From Clostridium sp. (GTDB lineage: Bacteria; Bacillota; Clostridia; Clostridiales; Clostridiaceae): 64,000 nt of DNA. The notes beneath the pieces were generated by a model. It did not search any database. It was given only the letters and a program-made list of their open reading frames with translations, and was not told the origin of the DNA. The position numbers were made by a program, and so were the translations under genes. Shown one piece after another: positions 1 to 9,815 of the stretch. Numbering within the stretch: the first letter of the stretch is position 1; each line of letters begins with the position of its first letter. The stretch spans positions 744,001 through 808,000 of the forward strand of contig NZ_JAKVOI010000001.1 of assembly GCF_022482905.1 (NCBI RefSeq). The letters run 5' to 3'.

Positions 1-2
1 AA

Positions 3-206
3 TATAGTATATTGCAATTGTTAATTAGTAATCCCAGGAAAGTATTTACCAAACAGAATATATTTGAAAGCGTCTGGTCTGAGGAATGTATTGTGGATGA
101 AAGAGTAGTTACGGTACATGTCAGTAATTTGCGCAATAAATTAAAACATGGAGAAGTATACATAAAAACAGTTTGGGGAATAGGATATAAAATGCAGGAC
201 AGTTAA
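3..206 (+). CDS. OmpR-family response regulator, C-terminal end only
   Basis: The reading frame is open from the first bases of the window, so this is the end of a gene that starts outside it. What remains is a winged-helix DNA-binding domain of the OmpR/PhoB type, with the typical end VSNLRNKL, an IKTVWGIGYK wing hairpin and a short tail. It resembles the same part of the regulator at 14722-15423, so the two are paralogues. Its partner kinase is probably the one at 5330-6250, separated from it by two ABC systems. It should control the promoter just downstream (around 227-255). Confidence 0.85.
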   Translation, partial: YSILQLLISNPRKVFTKQNIFESVWSEECIVDERVVTVHVSNLRNKLKHGEVYIKTVWGIGYKMQDS

Positions 207-226
207 TTTATAAACTTTATACTTTC

Positions 227-255
227 TTGATAAATTCTAAACCCTATTTTAATAT
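227..255 (+). promoter_or_regulatory. Sigma-A type promoter ahead of the first ABC operon
   Basis: TTGATA (227-232) and TAATAT (250-255) are separated by 17 bases, about 68 bases before the start of the ABC gene at 323. The position between the regulator gene and the transporter genes fits a promoter activated by the adjacent OmpR-type regulator. Seen in sequence; activity is inferred. Confidence 0.5.
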
Positions 256-322
256 CTTTTATTTATTATTTAAATGTAGGCTTAAATAATATTTTGATTA
301 CAGAAAATAGGAGGCAAAATAT

Positions 323-1228
323 ATGGGGTTGGTATTACAGACTGATGGACTGACTAAAAAATATGGAAAACAAACAGCTGTAAACAAGGTTGACTTGAAT
401 ATTGAGAAAGGTGATATCTACGGACTAATAGGGAAAAATGGTGCAGGCAAAACAACAATTATGAAAATTGCCTGTGGATTGATTTACCAGGATGAGGGTG
501 ACATCCAGCTGTTTGAAAGCAGTAATTTAGAAAAAAGCAGAAAAAGAATGGGATGTGTTATTGAACAGCCGGCACTTTATCCTGACATGACAGCAGGGGA
601 AAACCTGATTTATTATGATAAACTGCTTGGTATTACGGACTATGGAAATGTGGATGAGGTTCTAAGCCTGGTTGGTTTACAAAATACAGGCAAAAAGAAA
701 ACTAAAGCCTTTTCTCTTGGCATGAAGCAGCGTTTATCTATTGCAATTTCCTTATTGGGCAGTCCTGATTTTCTTATTCTGGACGAGCCTATCAATGGAT
801 TGGACCCTTCTGGTATCAAAGAAGTTAGAGAACTGCTGTTAAAACTCAATAGTGAAAATGAAATTACTATATTGATTTCCTCTCACATTTTAGGAGAGCT
901 TGCCAGGATCGCAACAAAATATGGAATTATAGATAAAGGAGTACTTGTGGATGAGTTTCAAGCAGTGGAATTGGAAGAGCGCTGTAAAAAATGTCTTGCC
1001 ATTTCGGTAAATGATTCTGAAAAAGCAGCCTACATTTTAAAAAACAACATGGAAAGTGAAGATTTCAAAGTATTTGATGAAGGGAAAATCTGTATTTATG
1101 ACTGCCTGGATACACCTGAACAGATCAATAAGGAATTGGTTGAAAATGGTGTTTTAGTATCAGAAATTTGCCTGGAAGGAAATGATACAGAGGCATATTT
1201 CCTTAAGATGATGGGAGGCAGTCAATAA
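323..1228 (+). CDS. BcrA-type ABC transporter ATP-binding protein
   Basis: Cytoplasmic ATPase of an ABC exporter of the bacitracin/lantibiotic-immunity kind (BcrA family), expected to pair with the membrane protein that follows. Walker A GKNGAGKT lies at residues 37-44, the signature SLGMKQR at 131-137 (the degenerate LGM form usual in this family), Walker B LILDEP at 151-156 and the switch His at 188. The last 90 residues are the variable C-terminal extension of the family. The length of 301 residues is usual. The start ATG has the RBS AGGAGG at about 309-314. The stop overlaps the next start by one base (TAATG), so the pair is translationally coupled. It is paralogous to the ATPase at 15437-16360. 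The substrate is not known. Confidence 0.9.
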   Translation: MGLVLQTDGLTKKYGKQTAVNKVDLNIEKGDIYGLIGKNGAGKTTIMKIACGLIYQDEGDIQLFESSNLEKSRKRMGCVIEQPALYPDMTAGENLIYYDKLLGITDYGNVDEVLSLVGLQNTGKKKTKAFSLGMKQRLSIAISLLGSPDFLILDEPINGLDPSGIKEVRELLLKLNSENEITILISSHILGELARIATKYGIIDKGVLVDEFQAVELEERCKKCLAISVNDSEKAAYILKNNMESEDFKVFDEGKICIYDCLDTPEQINKELVENGVLVSEICLEGNDTEAYFLKMMGGSQ

Positions 1229-1965
1229 TGATGAATGTTGTTTCCAGTGAATTCTATAAAATATTTAAAAGCAGGGTCTTTTATGCCATATCAATTATAT
1301 TGCTGGCAATGAATTGTATTTCTTTTGCAGCCTCTGTTTCTCTCAAGGTAAAAGGGAAGATGTCAGGAACGGGATTTTCCAATTATCAAGGATCCTATAG
1401 TGCAGATTTTATCTTCTATATCATCCCTATTTTTATAGCCTGCCTAATTACTGCTGAATATTCAAATGGCAGTATACGGCAAATGGCCTGTCATGGAATA
1501 GCCAGATGGAAATTGGTTCTTGGACAGTATATAGCCATGTCTTTTGTTATTACGATAATTCTATTGGGGTTTGGAATTTTAAATTTATTATCATGTACAA
1601 TATTATCTGAATTAGGAGAAGTTGATACAGCTGCATTTATTCGGATGAATATTGGGGTGATTTGCATGTTCTGGGGTACTGCAGGAATTGGCACTTTCTT
1701 ATCTTATCTATTAAAAAACGAAGGTATTGCAATTATAGTTTCTATTTTACTAGTTACAGGCAGTAATTTTATAGCAAATCTGCTTGCTTTATTAACCAGA
1801 AATGATGTTTTTACAAGATACTCTCTTACAAATATGCGTAAGACTATAATTGATTTCACTTCAAAACCAGAGGAGGTTATGAAGTATTCAATTGTATTTT
1901 TCTTAATTGGAATAATTACAATTCTGGGGTCCAGTTTGTTGTTCTCAAAAAGAGATGTAGATTGA
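1228..1965 (+). CDS. ABC-2 type transporter permease (BcrB-like)
   Basis: Membrane partner of the upstream BcrA-type ATPase. The 245-residue protein has about six hydrophobic segments: one near residues 17-36, one around 60-75 followed by the ITAEYSNGSIRQ stretch typical of lantibiotic-type ABC-2 permeases, then four more between 95 and 240. It probably exports or removes a peptide antibiotic from the membrane. The start overlaps the ATPase stop; a second ATG follows directly at 1231. Its stop lies just ahead of the next ABC gene, so all belong to one operon. Confidence 0.85.
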   Translation: MMNVVSSEFYKIFKSRVFYAISIILLAMNCISFAASVSLKVKGKMSGTGFSNYQGSYSADFIFYIIPIFIACLITAEYSNGSIRQMACHGIARWKLVLGQYIAMSFVITIILLGFGILNLLSCTILSELGEVDTAAFIRMNIGVICMFWGTAGIGTFLSYLLKNEGIAIIVSILLVTGSNFIANLLALLTRNDVFTRYSLTNMRKTIIDFTSKPEEVMKYSIVFFLIGIITILGSSLLFSKRDVD

Positions 1966-1994
1966 CTGACAAGAAAAAGAGAGGAGAGAATATT

Positions 1995-2678
1995 TTGAAC
2001 ATATTAAAAACAGAAAATCTTTCAAAAATCTATGGAATTGGTGATACAAAGGTTACTGCATTAGATAATCTAAATTTAAAAATAAGTAAAGGTCAATTTG
2101 TTTCAATAATTGGACCAAGTGGATCAGGTAAATCTACACTTCTTCATATATTAGGAGGTGTTGATCGTCCTACAAAAGGGAAAATATATATAGAAGGAAC
2201 AGATATTTCGTCAATGAATGAAACTGAATCAGCTTTATTTCGACGAAGAAATATAGGATTAATTTATCAGTCTTATAATTTAATTCCTACACTTAATGTG
2301 GAAAAGAACATACTATTACCCATGCTGTTAGATGGTGTAAATCCTAAACAAGAAGACTTTGATAAAATTGTAGATATGCTTGGTTTAACACAAAGACTTA
2401 ATCATTTGCCAAACCAACTTTCTGGTGGACAGCAGCAAAGAGTTGCTATAGGACGAGCATTAATTCATAAACCGGCCATTATTTTGGCTGATGAACCTAC
2501 TGGTAATCTCGATAGGAAAAATACCAAAACAACTCTTGACTTGTTGAAACTTTCAAACAAAGAATATAATCAAACAATTGTGATGATTACACACGATAAA
2601 GAAATTGCCTTATCAGCTGATAGGATAATTAAAATTGTTGATGGAAAGATAGTGTCAGACGAGGTGAACAAGAAATGA
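1995..2678 (+). CDS. ABC transporter ATP-binding protein, MacB/BceA type
   Basis: ATPase of an FtsX-type (type VII) ABC system such as BceAB or MacB. Walker A GPSGSGKS at residues 40-47, Q-loop YQSYNL at 91-96, signature LSGGQQQR at 142-149, Walker B IILADEP at 162-168 and switch His 200 are all intact. I chose TTG 1995 because the RBS GAGGAGAG (about 1980-1987) sits at the right distance; the frame is open back to TTG 1962, which would overlap the previous stop. The partner is the large permease that starts at 2675. Base composition here and in the permease is more AT-rich than in the flanking ABC pair and kinase, which suggests this two-gene unit was inserted into an older regulator-ABC-kinase operon. 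Confidence 0.9.
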   Translation: MNILKTENLSKIYGIGDTKVTALDNLNLKISKGQFVSIIGPSGSGKSTLLHILGGVDRPTKGKIYIEGTDISSMNETESALFRRRNIGLIYQSYNLIPTLNVEKNILLPMLLDGVNPKQEDFDKIVDMLGLTQRLNHLPNQLSGGQQQRVAIGRALIHKPAIILADEPTGNLDRKNTKTTLDLLKLSNKEYNQTIVMITHDKEIALSADRIIKIVDGKIVSDEVNKK

Positions 2679-5310
2679 ATATTATGAATGAATACACATA
2701 TCACCAAATAAAAAAAATAAAAGACATACTATTTCCATATTAGTTGCTATAATAATTGCTTCTGCATTATTGTGTTCATTATGTATATTTATGTATTCTA
2801 TATGGGATGCGAAGGTAACATCAACAGTTGAAAAAACAGGTTATTGGCATGGAGAATTATGGGACTCTATATCTGGTGATAAATTAAAATATATTACAAA
2901 AAATCCAGATGTTGAAACTACGATGATTAAAGGAAATTGGGTCACTGCTGAACTTTCTAATTCCAAACGTCCATATCTGTTAATGAGAGATGCAGATAAA
3001 AATTTCTGGAGTGACATGAATTTGAAAAATACGCTTACAAAAGGTCATATTCCTAAAAAATCCGGCGAAATTGTTGTATCAAAATTATTCTTTACAGATA
3101 ATCCCACACATAAAATTGGTGATAAGTTAACACTTCCCATGGGAAATCGTATGTTAAATAATAAAGTAATTAAAACTCAAGATTATAAACAGACAGGTGA
3201 AACTTTTAAGATAAAAGAAACTAAGACTTATACAATAGTTGGTGAATTAGACATTTCTGGAATTTCAGCTTATCCAGGATATATTGCTATGGGCTATTTA
3301 AATGTTTCAGACATTCGACCTACTGATGAACTTACAGTTTATATGCGTTTTAAGAATCCTCGTAAAATATATAAGACATTACCTAATATTGCAAAATCTG
3401 TTGGATTAACCAAAGACGAATATGGACAGTATGGAGTTATGTATAATACCCAGTTATTAACTTTATATGGAATTAGCGATAAAAGCAATACAAGTACTCG
3501 GCTTATTATAATTTTAGCTATAGTAGCAATCCTATTTTTACTAGTTATGGGTGCATTTGTTCTTATTATTTATAATGCATTCTCACTATCTGCTAACAGT
3601 CGGATTAAAGAATTGAGTATTCTAAAAAGTCTAGGAGCAACTCCAAGACAAATCAAGTATTCTGTCCTTTATGAGGGATTCTTGCTATGGATTGTTCAAT
3701 TACCAATTGGTTTAATTATAGGATATATATTTAGTTATATTGTCTTCTCTAAAGTTAATAGAATCCTCAGCATTACAGAAAATTATAATAATATACATGT
3801 TTCCTTCTCATGGATAGTAATTGCTTTTTCCGTAATAATGTCATTAATTACTGTTTTACTATCAGCATATATTCCTGCAAGAAAAGTGTCAAAAGTGTCA
3901 GCTATTTCTGGAATACGTCAGAATAGCCAAATTATAAAAATCAAAAAGCTAAAACGTCATTCAATAATCAAGAAAATATTTGGTATAGAAGGTGAACTGG
4001 CAAGTTCTCAATTTTCAGCTAATAAAAAAAGTTTACGTACAGCTGTCCTATCTATTTCAATATGTTTTATCTTAATAGCAGGTTATATTAATATTATTTC
4101 AATATATAATTTAGCCGACTCTAAGAATGATAAAGAAGTCAGTCATGATATTACACTTAATCTAGATATTGTTGATGAACCAAGTGATAAAATGATTAAT
4201 GAGATTATATCATTGCCCGAGATTAAAGATAGCGTAATTAGAAGAAAGGTACGTACTTCAACCTATGTGACATCAAATCAAGAGTCAGCTATTTTTGCTA
4301 AATCTGGTGGATTTGCTGGAGTAGACTTCAATAAATACAATGTATTAAAAGAAAATGGGAAGTATAGAATTATAGTAAATTTAGTAGGATTAAGCGATAA
4401 ATCATTTAAAAAATATTGTGGAGATATTGGAACTGATGCTGAACAATATTATAAAAAAAGTAACTCAACAGGCATATTGTTAAATAGCTCATATCATAAA
4501 CCCGCCAATTCAAAAGTTGTACAAAAAATACCCTTGTTAAATACAAAACAAGGAAGTAAAATGCTTTTATATGAAAAAGTAGACGATGATATGAAAACAA
4601 ACAATAAATTTTATGTTAATATAGGTGACGTTACAGAAAAATCTCCCAGTGACCTGGATGGTAATAGATACAGCTTAGCATTTATTGTTCCTATGAAAAA
4701 TTATAAACGGATAATTGGTGACTTTTCATCAGATCGTAAGCTTGAGTCTAATATAATGTCAATTGATTTGTTAGTTGGAGATAAGGCAAGTCCAAACGTA
4801 AATAAAAAATTAACACGAATCTGTAATTCTTACCTAGGATCACAAGATTTTAGAATATGGAGCTTGTTGGAAGAAAAGAATCATAAAGAACTTGTTCAGA
4901 GAGCTGTTGCATTTGCTGTTTTTGCTGTTGCATTAATGATTGGAATAATTGGTATTTTTAATGCATTTTCTACTATATCAAATAATATCAGACTGCGTAG
5001 GAAAGAGTTTGCCATGCTTCGGTCAGTAGGATTAACACCCAGAGGATTAAATAAAATGTTGATATTGGAAGGTCTGTTATTTGCATTAAAACCAATTATT
5101 ATTGGCATTCCAGTCGTACTTGTTATTTGTTGGTCAATGTTAAGATTAACATTGATAACATGGAATGAGTTTATAGCTGTTTTTCAAGGCAAAGCAATTT
5201 CAATTTATATTACACTAATATTTATAGCTATATTTTTGTCATATTGGTTTTCTGCTAAATCTGTTAAACAAAGTAATATTATAGAAGCAATGAAAGACGA
5301 ATTAGGGTAA
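2675..5310 (+). CDS. Large FtsX-family ABC permease, frameshifted near its start
   Basis: Membrane component partnering the ATPase before it. The start ATG 2675 overlaps the ATPase gene end, but this frame stops at 2741. The first 14 codons join to the main frame by a -1 shift inside a run of eight A (2710-2717). The joined product reads into a basic-then-hydrophobic membrane anchor and on through 850+ residues; without the shift the open frame begins only at TTG 2770 and lacks part of the first membrane helix. The protein is a duplicated FtsX layout: helix, extracellular region of about 200 residues, three helices (about 240-385 counted from 2770), another helix near 420-445, a second extracellular region of about 270 residues, and three final helices (about 715-840). 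It may be a one-base deletion, a phase-variable tract or slippage decoding. Confidence 0.8.
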
Positions 5311-5329
5311 TTCATATAAAGGAGTCAAT

Positions 5330-6250
5330 ATGGAATATATCTGGGTAATCACAACTTTTTTATTGATATTTATGTTTATCATACTTGTTTTTTATCATCT
5401 GTATTACCGCATGAATATTAAATATATTACAAAACAGCTAGAGGAAATTATGAATATAAAAGATACCAACCAGCTGCTGACAGTAACAGCAAAACAAAGG
5501 GATATTACAGAGATGGTTAATCAGCTCAATAATTTAATTCGGGATGTAAGACTGTCCCGCATAGGGATTAAAAGGCTGAACAGGAATTTCAGACAAAGTA
5601 TAATTAATATTTCACATGACTTGCGTACACCGCTTACAACTGCCAGTGGGTACGTTCAAATGCTCCAGGCAAGTGCTGCAGATAAAGAACAGCAAGAGTA
5701 TCTGGCAATAGTACTGGAACGGCAGAATATGGTCAGGACACTACTGGAACAATTATTTGAATATGTACGTATTGAATCAGGAGAGATTACCTATGAACAT
5801 GTGCCTATGGACGCGAAAAAAGTTTTGATGGATACACTTGTTATGTATTATGATGATTTTTACAAGAAAGGGGAGGAACCAACTGTTCACTTTCCGGAAA
5901 AGCCCTGTGTAATACAGGGGGATGAACAGGGAGTGAAAAGAATATTTTCAAATATTTTATTTAATGCAATTGTACATGGAAAGGGAGAGTATTGTTTTGA
6001 AATTCAGGAATCGAAGGAATCATCCAGTTACATGTTTACTTTTTCCAATCTTAGTGAACCCATGACAAGAGATGATTTAGATTGTATTTTTGAACGTTTT
6101 TACACAAAGGATAAATCTAGAAATAAAAAAACTACAGGACTAGGACTGACAATAGCCAGGGAAATTACCAGACAGTTGAATGGAACAATAGAAGCTTTTT
6201 ATAATAATGGCAAATTCTCAATATGCTTGATTTTTTTAAAAAGATTGTAA
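5330..6250 (+). CDS. Sensor histidine kinase, intramembrane-sensing type
   Basis: Membrane kinase with one clear N-terminal membrane segment (residues 4-24) and almost no extracellular sensor region, a short HAMP-like linker (27-75), the H-box ISHDLRTPL with phospho-accepting His 96, N-box near 207-217 and G-box TTGLGL near 265-272. Such kinases of peptide-antibiotic modules usually sense through the neighbouring transporter rather than directly. It follows the FtsX permease by 20 bases and probably phosphorylates the regulator whose end is at 3-206. It is a paralogue of the kinase at 13801-14709. The RBS AAGGAG is at about 5318-5323. Confidence 0.88.
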   Translation: MEYIWVITTFLLIFMFIILVFYHLYYRMNIKYITKQLEEIMNIKDTNQLLTVTAKQRDITEMVNQLNNLIRDVRLSRIGIKRLNRNFRQSIINISHDLRTPLTTASGYVQMLQASAADKEQQEYLAIVLERQNMVRTLLEQLFEYVRIESGEITYEHVPMDAKKVLMDTLVMYYDDFYKKGEEPTVHFPEKPCVIQGDEQGVKRIFSNILFNAIVHGKGEYCFEIQESKESSSYMFTFSNLSEPMTRDDLDCIFERFYTKDKSRNKKTTGLGLTIAREITRQLNGTIEAFYNNGKFSICLIFLKRL

Positions 6251-6326
6251 CGAAATTTACTTTCAAGAGTCTTATTTATGAGAGAGAGGTGAAACTGTGA
6301 CTGATTTTGAAATTATTATAATTAAC

Positions 6327-6722
6327 TCATATGGGTCCATCAATTCGGGTACAGGGCGGTTGAGTATATAATTTTTTTATGTTTTTTAATCCTTCCAGTA
6401 TTTTTTGCTTTGAAAAATTACATTTACTAAGTTTATCTTCATCCCATTTGTTGATTTCTTCATAAAATGATAATGCTATCTTATAATTCTGCTTTGATCT
6501 ATGTGATTTTATAGCATCAATTATCATATCTTGAGCTTTATTAATTTTGCCGTCACTTACATATTTTCTAACCATCATTTCCAATAATTCATCTTGAGAA
6601 ATGGATATATTAAATTTATCCAGCCTGATATTGCTCTGTACAGTATCCCGTCCTGCAACGATGGCAACTGCCATTTCAGCAATTGATTTTATTAGTCTTT
6701 TTATGTAATCTTCCTCGTACAT
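6327..6722 (-). CDS. DUF6483-like protein of unknown function
   Basis: A 131-residue soluble protein. The first 30 residues (MYEEDYIKRLIKSIAEM) match my memory of DUF6483 proteins, which begin with a helical segment of this kind followed by a region of paired helices; the middle (about 50-105) looks like two TPR-like helix pairs. No catalytic motif is visible and the role is unknown. The last dozen residues (TQPPCTRIDGPI) are proline/cysteine-rich, unlike the charged helical remainder, and lie where the sequence shows an apparent junction with a truncated ORF on the other strand (6298-6372), so the natural C-terminus may have been lost. Confidence 0.6.
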   Translation of the reverse strand: MYEEDYIKRLIKSIAEMAVAIVAGRDTVQSNIRLDKFNISISQDELLEMMVRKYVSDGKINKAQDMIIDAIKSHRSKQNYKIALSFYEEINKWDEDKLSKCNFSKQKILEGLKNIKKLYTQPPCTRIDGPI

Positions 6723-6898
6723 TTATAAATTTCACCATCCTTTAAGAATACAAAAATCCGCTGAAAATACATAAAATGTATTTATTAATAATAAAGAGAC
6801 AAAATATAATGATATGATTATTATACGTAAGTTTCTATTATATTACAATGCGAGTTGAAATGTTTTTTATTGACTGTTTGGGATATGGATAGTATTAT

Positions 6899-6945
6899 TA
6901 TACCTATAGATTGATAATAATTCTCATTATCAATCTATAGGTATA
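6899..6945. promoter_or_regulatory. Fur-box palindrome controlling the AraC/YbtPQ operon
   Basis: Two perfect 20-base inverted arms (6899-6918 and 6926-6945) flank a 7-base centre. The central 19 bases (6913-6931) match the Fur consensus GATAATGATAATCATTATC at 16 positions. The site lies 22 bases before the start codon of the AraC regulator at 6967. The extra arms beyond the Fur core make the whole palindrome far longer than one Fur site needs, and could bind the AraC protein or form an RNA hairpin. No T-run follows, so it does not look like a terminator. Confidence 0.75.
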
Positions 6946-6966
6946 TTTTATATGTGAGGTGATATT

Positions 6967-7926
6967 GTGTATGTAACAGATAGAGATAAACAATTATATG
7001 GAAGTCAAGTATATGTAGTTAAAAAGGATGAAGATTGTACGATTTATAGAATCGATAATTCTACAGGTGATGCTGTTATGACGAGTTATTCGGTATTCCC
7101 GGGCATTGAATTGATTTATAATGACGTTCATGCACAATTTATAAGTATTGATTTAGATCCGCCAAAAAATATTTTGGAGATCAATCACTGCAGAGAAGGG
7201 ATAATTGAATGTGAGAGCAGAAAAGGCGAGTATCTATATCTTTCCAATGGCAGTCTTGCAATAAATCGTAAATTCAGTGTGGATAATAGTTCCTATTTTC
7301 CGCTGAATCATTTTCACGGAATCACTGTTGCTCTGGATTTTGATAAAGTATCGGAGTGTTTGTCTTGTATTTTGGATGAAGTTTCAGTTGATTTATCAAA
7401 ATTGAAGAGTAAATTTTTTGAAAATAATGAAGAGTTTTTAATAATAAGAGAAAATAGAAGTATACGTCATATTTTTTCTGAACTGTATTCAGTGGCTGAG
7501 GAAATAAGAAAAGGATATTATAAGGTAAAGGTTTTGGAAATTCTTCTTTTTTTAAGCAGTTTGGGAGAAGAAGAATTGAAGCAGAGCAAACGTTACTACC
7601 CGAAAAAGCAGGTGGATACAGTGAAGAAAATAAAAAATTATTTAACAATAAATCTTTCTGAAAAAATCACTTTGGATGAACTGTCGGCACAATTCAAAAT
7701 TCCCCTTACAAGGATGAAGCTTGTATTTAAAGAAATGTACGGAGACAGTATATATTCTTTTATAAGAACGTATAAAATGCAGAAAGCAGTGGAACTTCTT
7801 AAAAGCACAGGCAAGGGAATCAATGAAATTGCAGCATGTCTTGGATATAGCAATGCAAGTAAATTTTCCAGGGCGTTTAAAAAAGTGATTGGCATAAATC
7901 CTAGTATATATAGAAAAGATGTCTAA
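6967..7926 (+). CDS. AraC-family regulator (YbtA-like)
   Basis: Transcription regulator of 319 residues with a two-helix-turn-helix AraC DNA-binding domain in the last 100 residues (around 215-318; ends GINPSIYRK) and a variable N-terminal sensing domain. The GTG start has the RBS GAGGTGA five bases upstream. Directly before it is a strong Fur-box palindrome and directly after it a pair of YbtP/YbtQ-type transporters. In such clusters the AraC protein senses the iron-siderophore and activates the uptake genes; that role is inferred from context here. The gap to the next gene is about 107 bases. Confidence 0.85.
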   Translation: MYVTDRDKQLYGSQVYVVKKDEDCTIYRIDNSTGDAVMTSYSVFPGIELIYNDVHAQFISIDLDPPKNILEINHCREGIIECESRKGEYLYLSNGSLAINRKFSVDNSSYFPLNHFHGITVALDFDKVSECLSCILDEVSVDLSKLKSKFFENNEEFLIIRENRSIRHIFSELYSVAEEIRKGYYKVKVLEILLFLSSLGEEELKQSKRYYPKKQVDTVKKIKNYLTINLSEKITLDELSAQFKIPLTRMKLVFKEMYGDSIYSFIRTYKMQKAVELLKSTGKGINEIAACLGYSNASKFSRAFKKVIGINPSIYRKDV

Positions 7927-8033
7927 ATGGAGTATTGGAGTCTAGATAGAGTAGAAAGTGAATACATAATAAATTAGAATAAATTGTGTAACAGGGAATG
8001 TACTTCAAGAATTACAGGAAAGGGGAGTTTGAG

Positions 8034-9815
8034 ATGGAGAAAAAATCTATCATGTCAAATCTATTTGAATATGCGGGAAAATTCAGATACTTGACAATGG
8101 TCTCATGGGTATTGTCTGCAGCAAGCGCACTTGTGGCGTTGATACCATTTATTTATATATGGAGGATTATCAAGGAAGTTTTGGAGGCTGCCCCAAATTT
8201 CAGCTATTCGAACAACCTGGTGCAGTATGGCTGGATGGCTGTAATTTTTTCTGCTTTGTCCATACTTGTTTATGTAGCCGCTTTAATGTGTTCCCATATT
8301 GCCGCATTCCGTGTTCAGGCAAACATAAGATCCAGAGCCATGCAGCATATTAGTACACTGCCTTTAGGGTTCATGGATGACATTGGAAGCGGGAAAATAA
8401 GGAGGATTGTAAATGAGTCCAGTGCAGCTACTGAAACTTATCTGGCACATCAATTGCCCGATCGTGCAGGTGCAGTGGCTGCGCCCGTTGGCCTTCTCGC
8501 AGTGCTTTTGGTATTTGACTGGCGGCTTGGTATTCTGAGCTTGATACCAGTTGTTATTGCTTTTGGAATTATGTCTGTGATGACTGGCAGACAGATGAAG
8601 CAAAAAATGAAGGAATACCAGAATTCACTGGAGCAAATGTCAAATGAGGCAGTTGAATACGTTAGGGGAATATCGGTATTAAAAACATTTGGACAATCCG
8701 TTTTTTCCTTTAAGCGATTTAAGGCATCAATTGATAATTATCAAAAATGGGTGATTTCCTATACAAAAGATTTGCGTCTGCCGATGATGTTTTATACTAC
8801 AGCTATCAATGCTATTTTTGCTGTGCTGATATCGGCGGCTTTATTTTTTACATCAAGTGAAGTTACCGGTGAGTTTATGTTGAATTTGCTGTTCTATATA
8901 ATCATCACACCTGTTATAACAGTTACTTTGAACAAGATCATGTATTCCAGTGAAAATATTATGATTGTTCAGGATGCGATGGAGAGAATCGATAGTATAA
9001 TGAAAATGAAGTCTTTACATGACAGTGGAGAACATAATCATCCGCGTGACAATTCAGTTGCATTTCATGATGTGTCATTTCACTATAAAGGTGCAGAGCA
9101 AAATGTTTTGAACCATATTTCACTTGATATTGTTCCCGGCGAGCATGTGGCTTTTGTAGGCCCTTCCGGTGGTGGAAAAACAACCCTGGCAAGTTTGATA
9201 CCACGTTTCTGGGATGTTGACAGCGGAAGGATTACAATAGGCGGGGTGAACGTAAAAAATATGTCCAAAGAAGAATTGATGAATACTGTTTCTTTTGTGT
9301 TTCAAAACAGCAGGCTTTTAAAGATGTCAGTTTTGGAGAATGTCCGTCTTGCCAGACCGGATGCAACACGGAGGGAAGTACTTAAAGCTTTGAAGGATGC
9401 CAGATGTGATGACATTATAGAAAAACTTTCAGAGGGAATAGACACCATAATTGGAACAAATGGAAATTATCTTTCAGGCGGAGAAGAGCAGCGTATTTCC
9501 ATTGCAAGGGCAATGCTTAAAAATTCACCAATTCTCATACTTGATGAGGCAACAGCATTTGCTGATCCGGACAATGAATCCAAGGTACAAGCTGCATTTT
9601 CCACTTTGTCAAAAAGGAAAACGGTAATTATGATAGCACATAGGTTATCAACTGTGATAAGGGCGGATCGCATTTATGTGATGAAAAATGGGGAAATATG
9701 TGAATCAGGAAGTCATTCTGAATTGATAGAACAAGGAGGACTATACGCACATATGTGGAGAGAGTATAACAATGCTGTAAAATGGAAGGTTGGTGTACAA
9801 GGTGAGATTGGTTGA
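8034..9815 (+). CDS. Fused permease-ATPase ABC transporter, YbtP/IrtA-like subunit
   Basis: Half-transporter with six membrane helices (residues 1-310) followed by an ATPase domain: Walker A GPSGGGKTT near 376-384, signature LSGGEEQR near 479-486, Walker B LILDEATAFADP near 500 and switch motif IAHRLST. The sequence DEATAFADPDNE, in place of the common DEATSALD, is in my experience typical of the siderophore-linked YbtP/YbtQ/IrtA/IrtB group. It should form a heterodimer with the next gene, whose start overlaps its end. The ATG at 8034 was chosen because AGGGGAG lies just before it; an upstream in-frame start at 7998 lacks an RBS. Likely role: uptake of a metal-siderophore complex, although related pairs export compounds. 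Confidence 0.85.
   Translation: MEKKSIMSNLFEYAGKFRYLTMVSWVLSAASALVALIPFIYIWRIIKEVLEAAPNFSYSNNLVQYGWMAVIFSALSILVYVAALMCSHIAAFRVQANIRSRAMQHISTLPLGFMDDIGSGKIRRIVNESSAATETYLAHQLPDRAGAVAAPVGLLAVLLVFDWRLGILSLIPVVIAFGIMSVMTGRQMKQKMKEYQNSLEQMSNEAVEYVRGISVLKTFGQSVFSFKRFKASIDNYQKWVISYTKDLRLPMMFYTTAINAIFAVLISAALFFTSSEVTGEFMLNLLFYIIITPVITVTLNKIMYSSENIMIVQDAMERIDSIMKMKSLHDSGEHNHPRDNSVAFHDVSFHYKGAEQNVLNHISLDIVPGEHVAFVGPSGGGKTTLASLIPRFWDVDSGRITIGGVNVKNMSKEELMNTVSFVFQNSRLLKMSVLENVRLARPDATRREVLKALKDARCDDIIEKLSEGIDTIIGTNGNYLSGGEEQRISIARAMLKNSPILILDEATAFADPDNESKVQAAFSTLSKRKTVIMIAHRLSTVIRADRIYVMKNGEICESGSHSELIEQGGLYAHMWREYNNAVKWKVGVQGEIG

Noticed and set aside
6298-6372. GTG-started frame of 24 codons behind GAGAGGTGA
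   Set aside because: Good RBS but only 24 codons and no known match; kept only as a sign of a junction.
6899-6945. Possible terminator
   Set aside because: The palindrome has a Fur core and lies directly before a start codon without a T-run.
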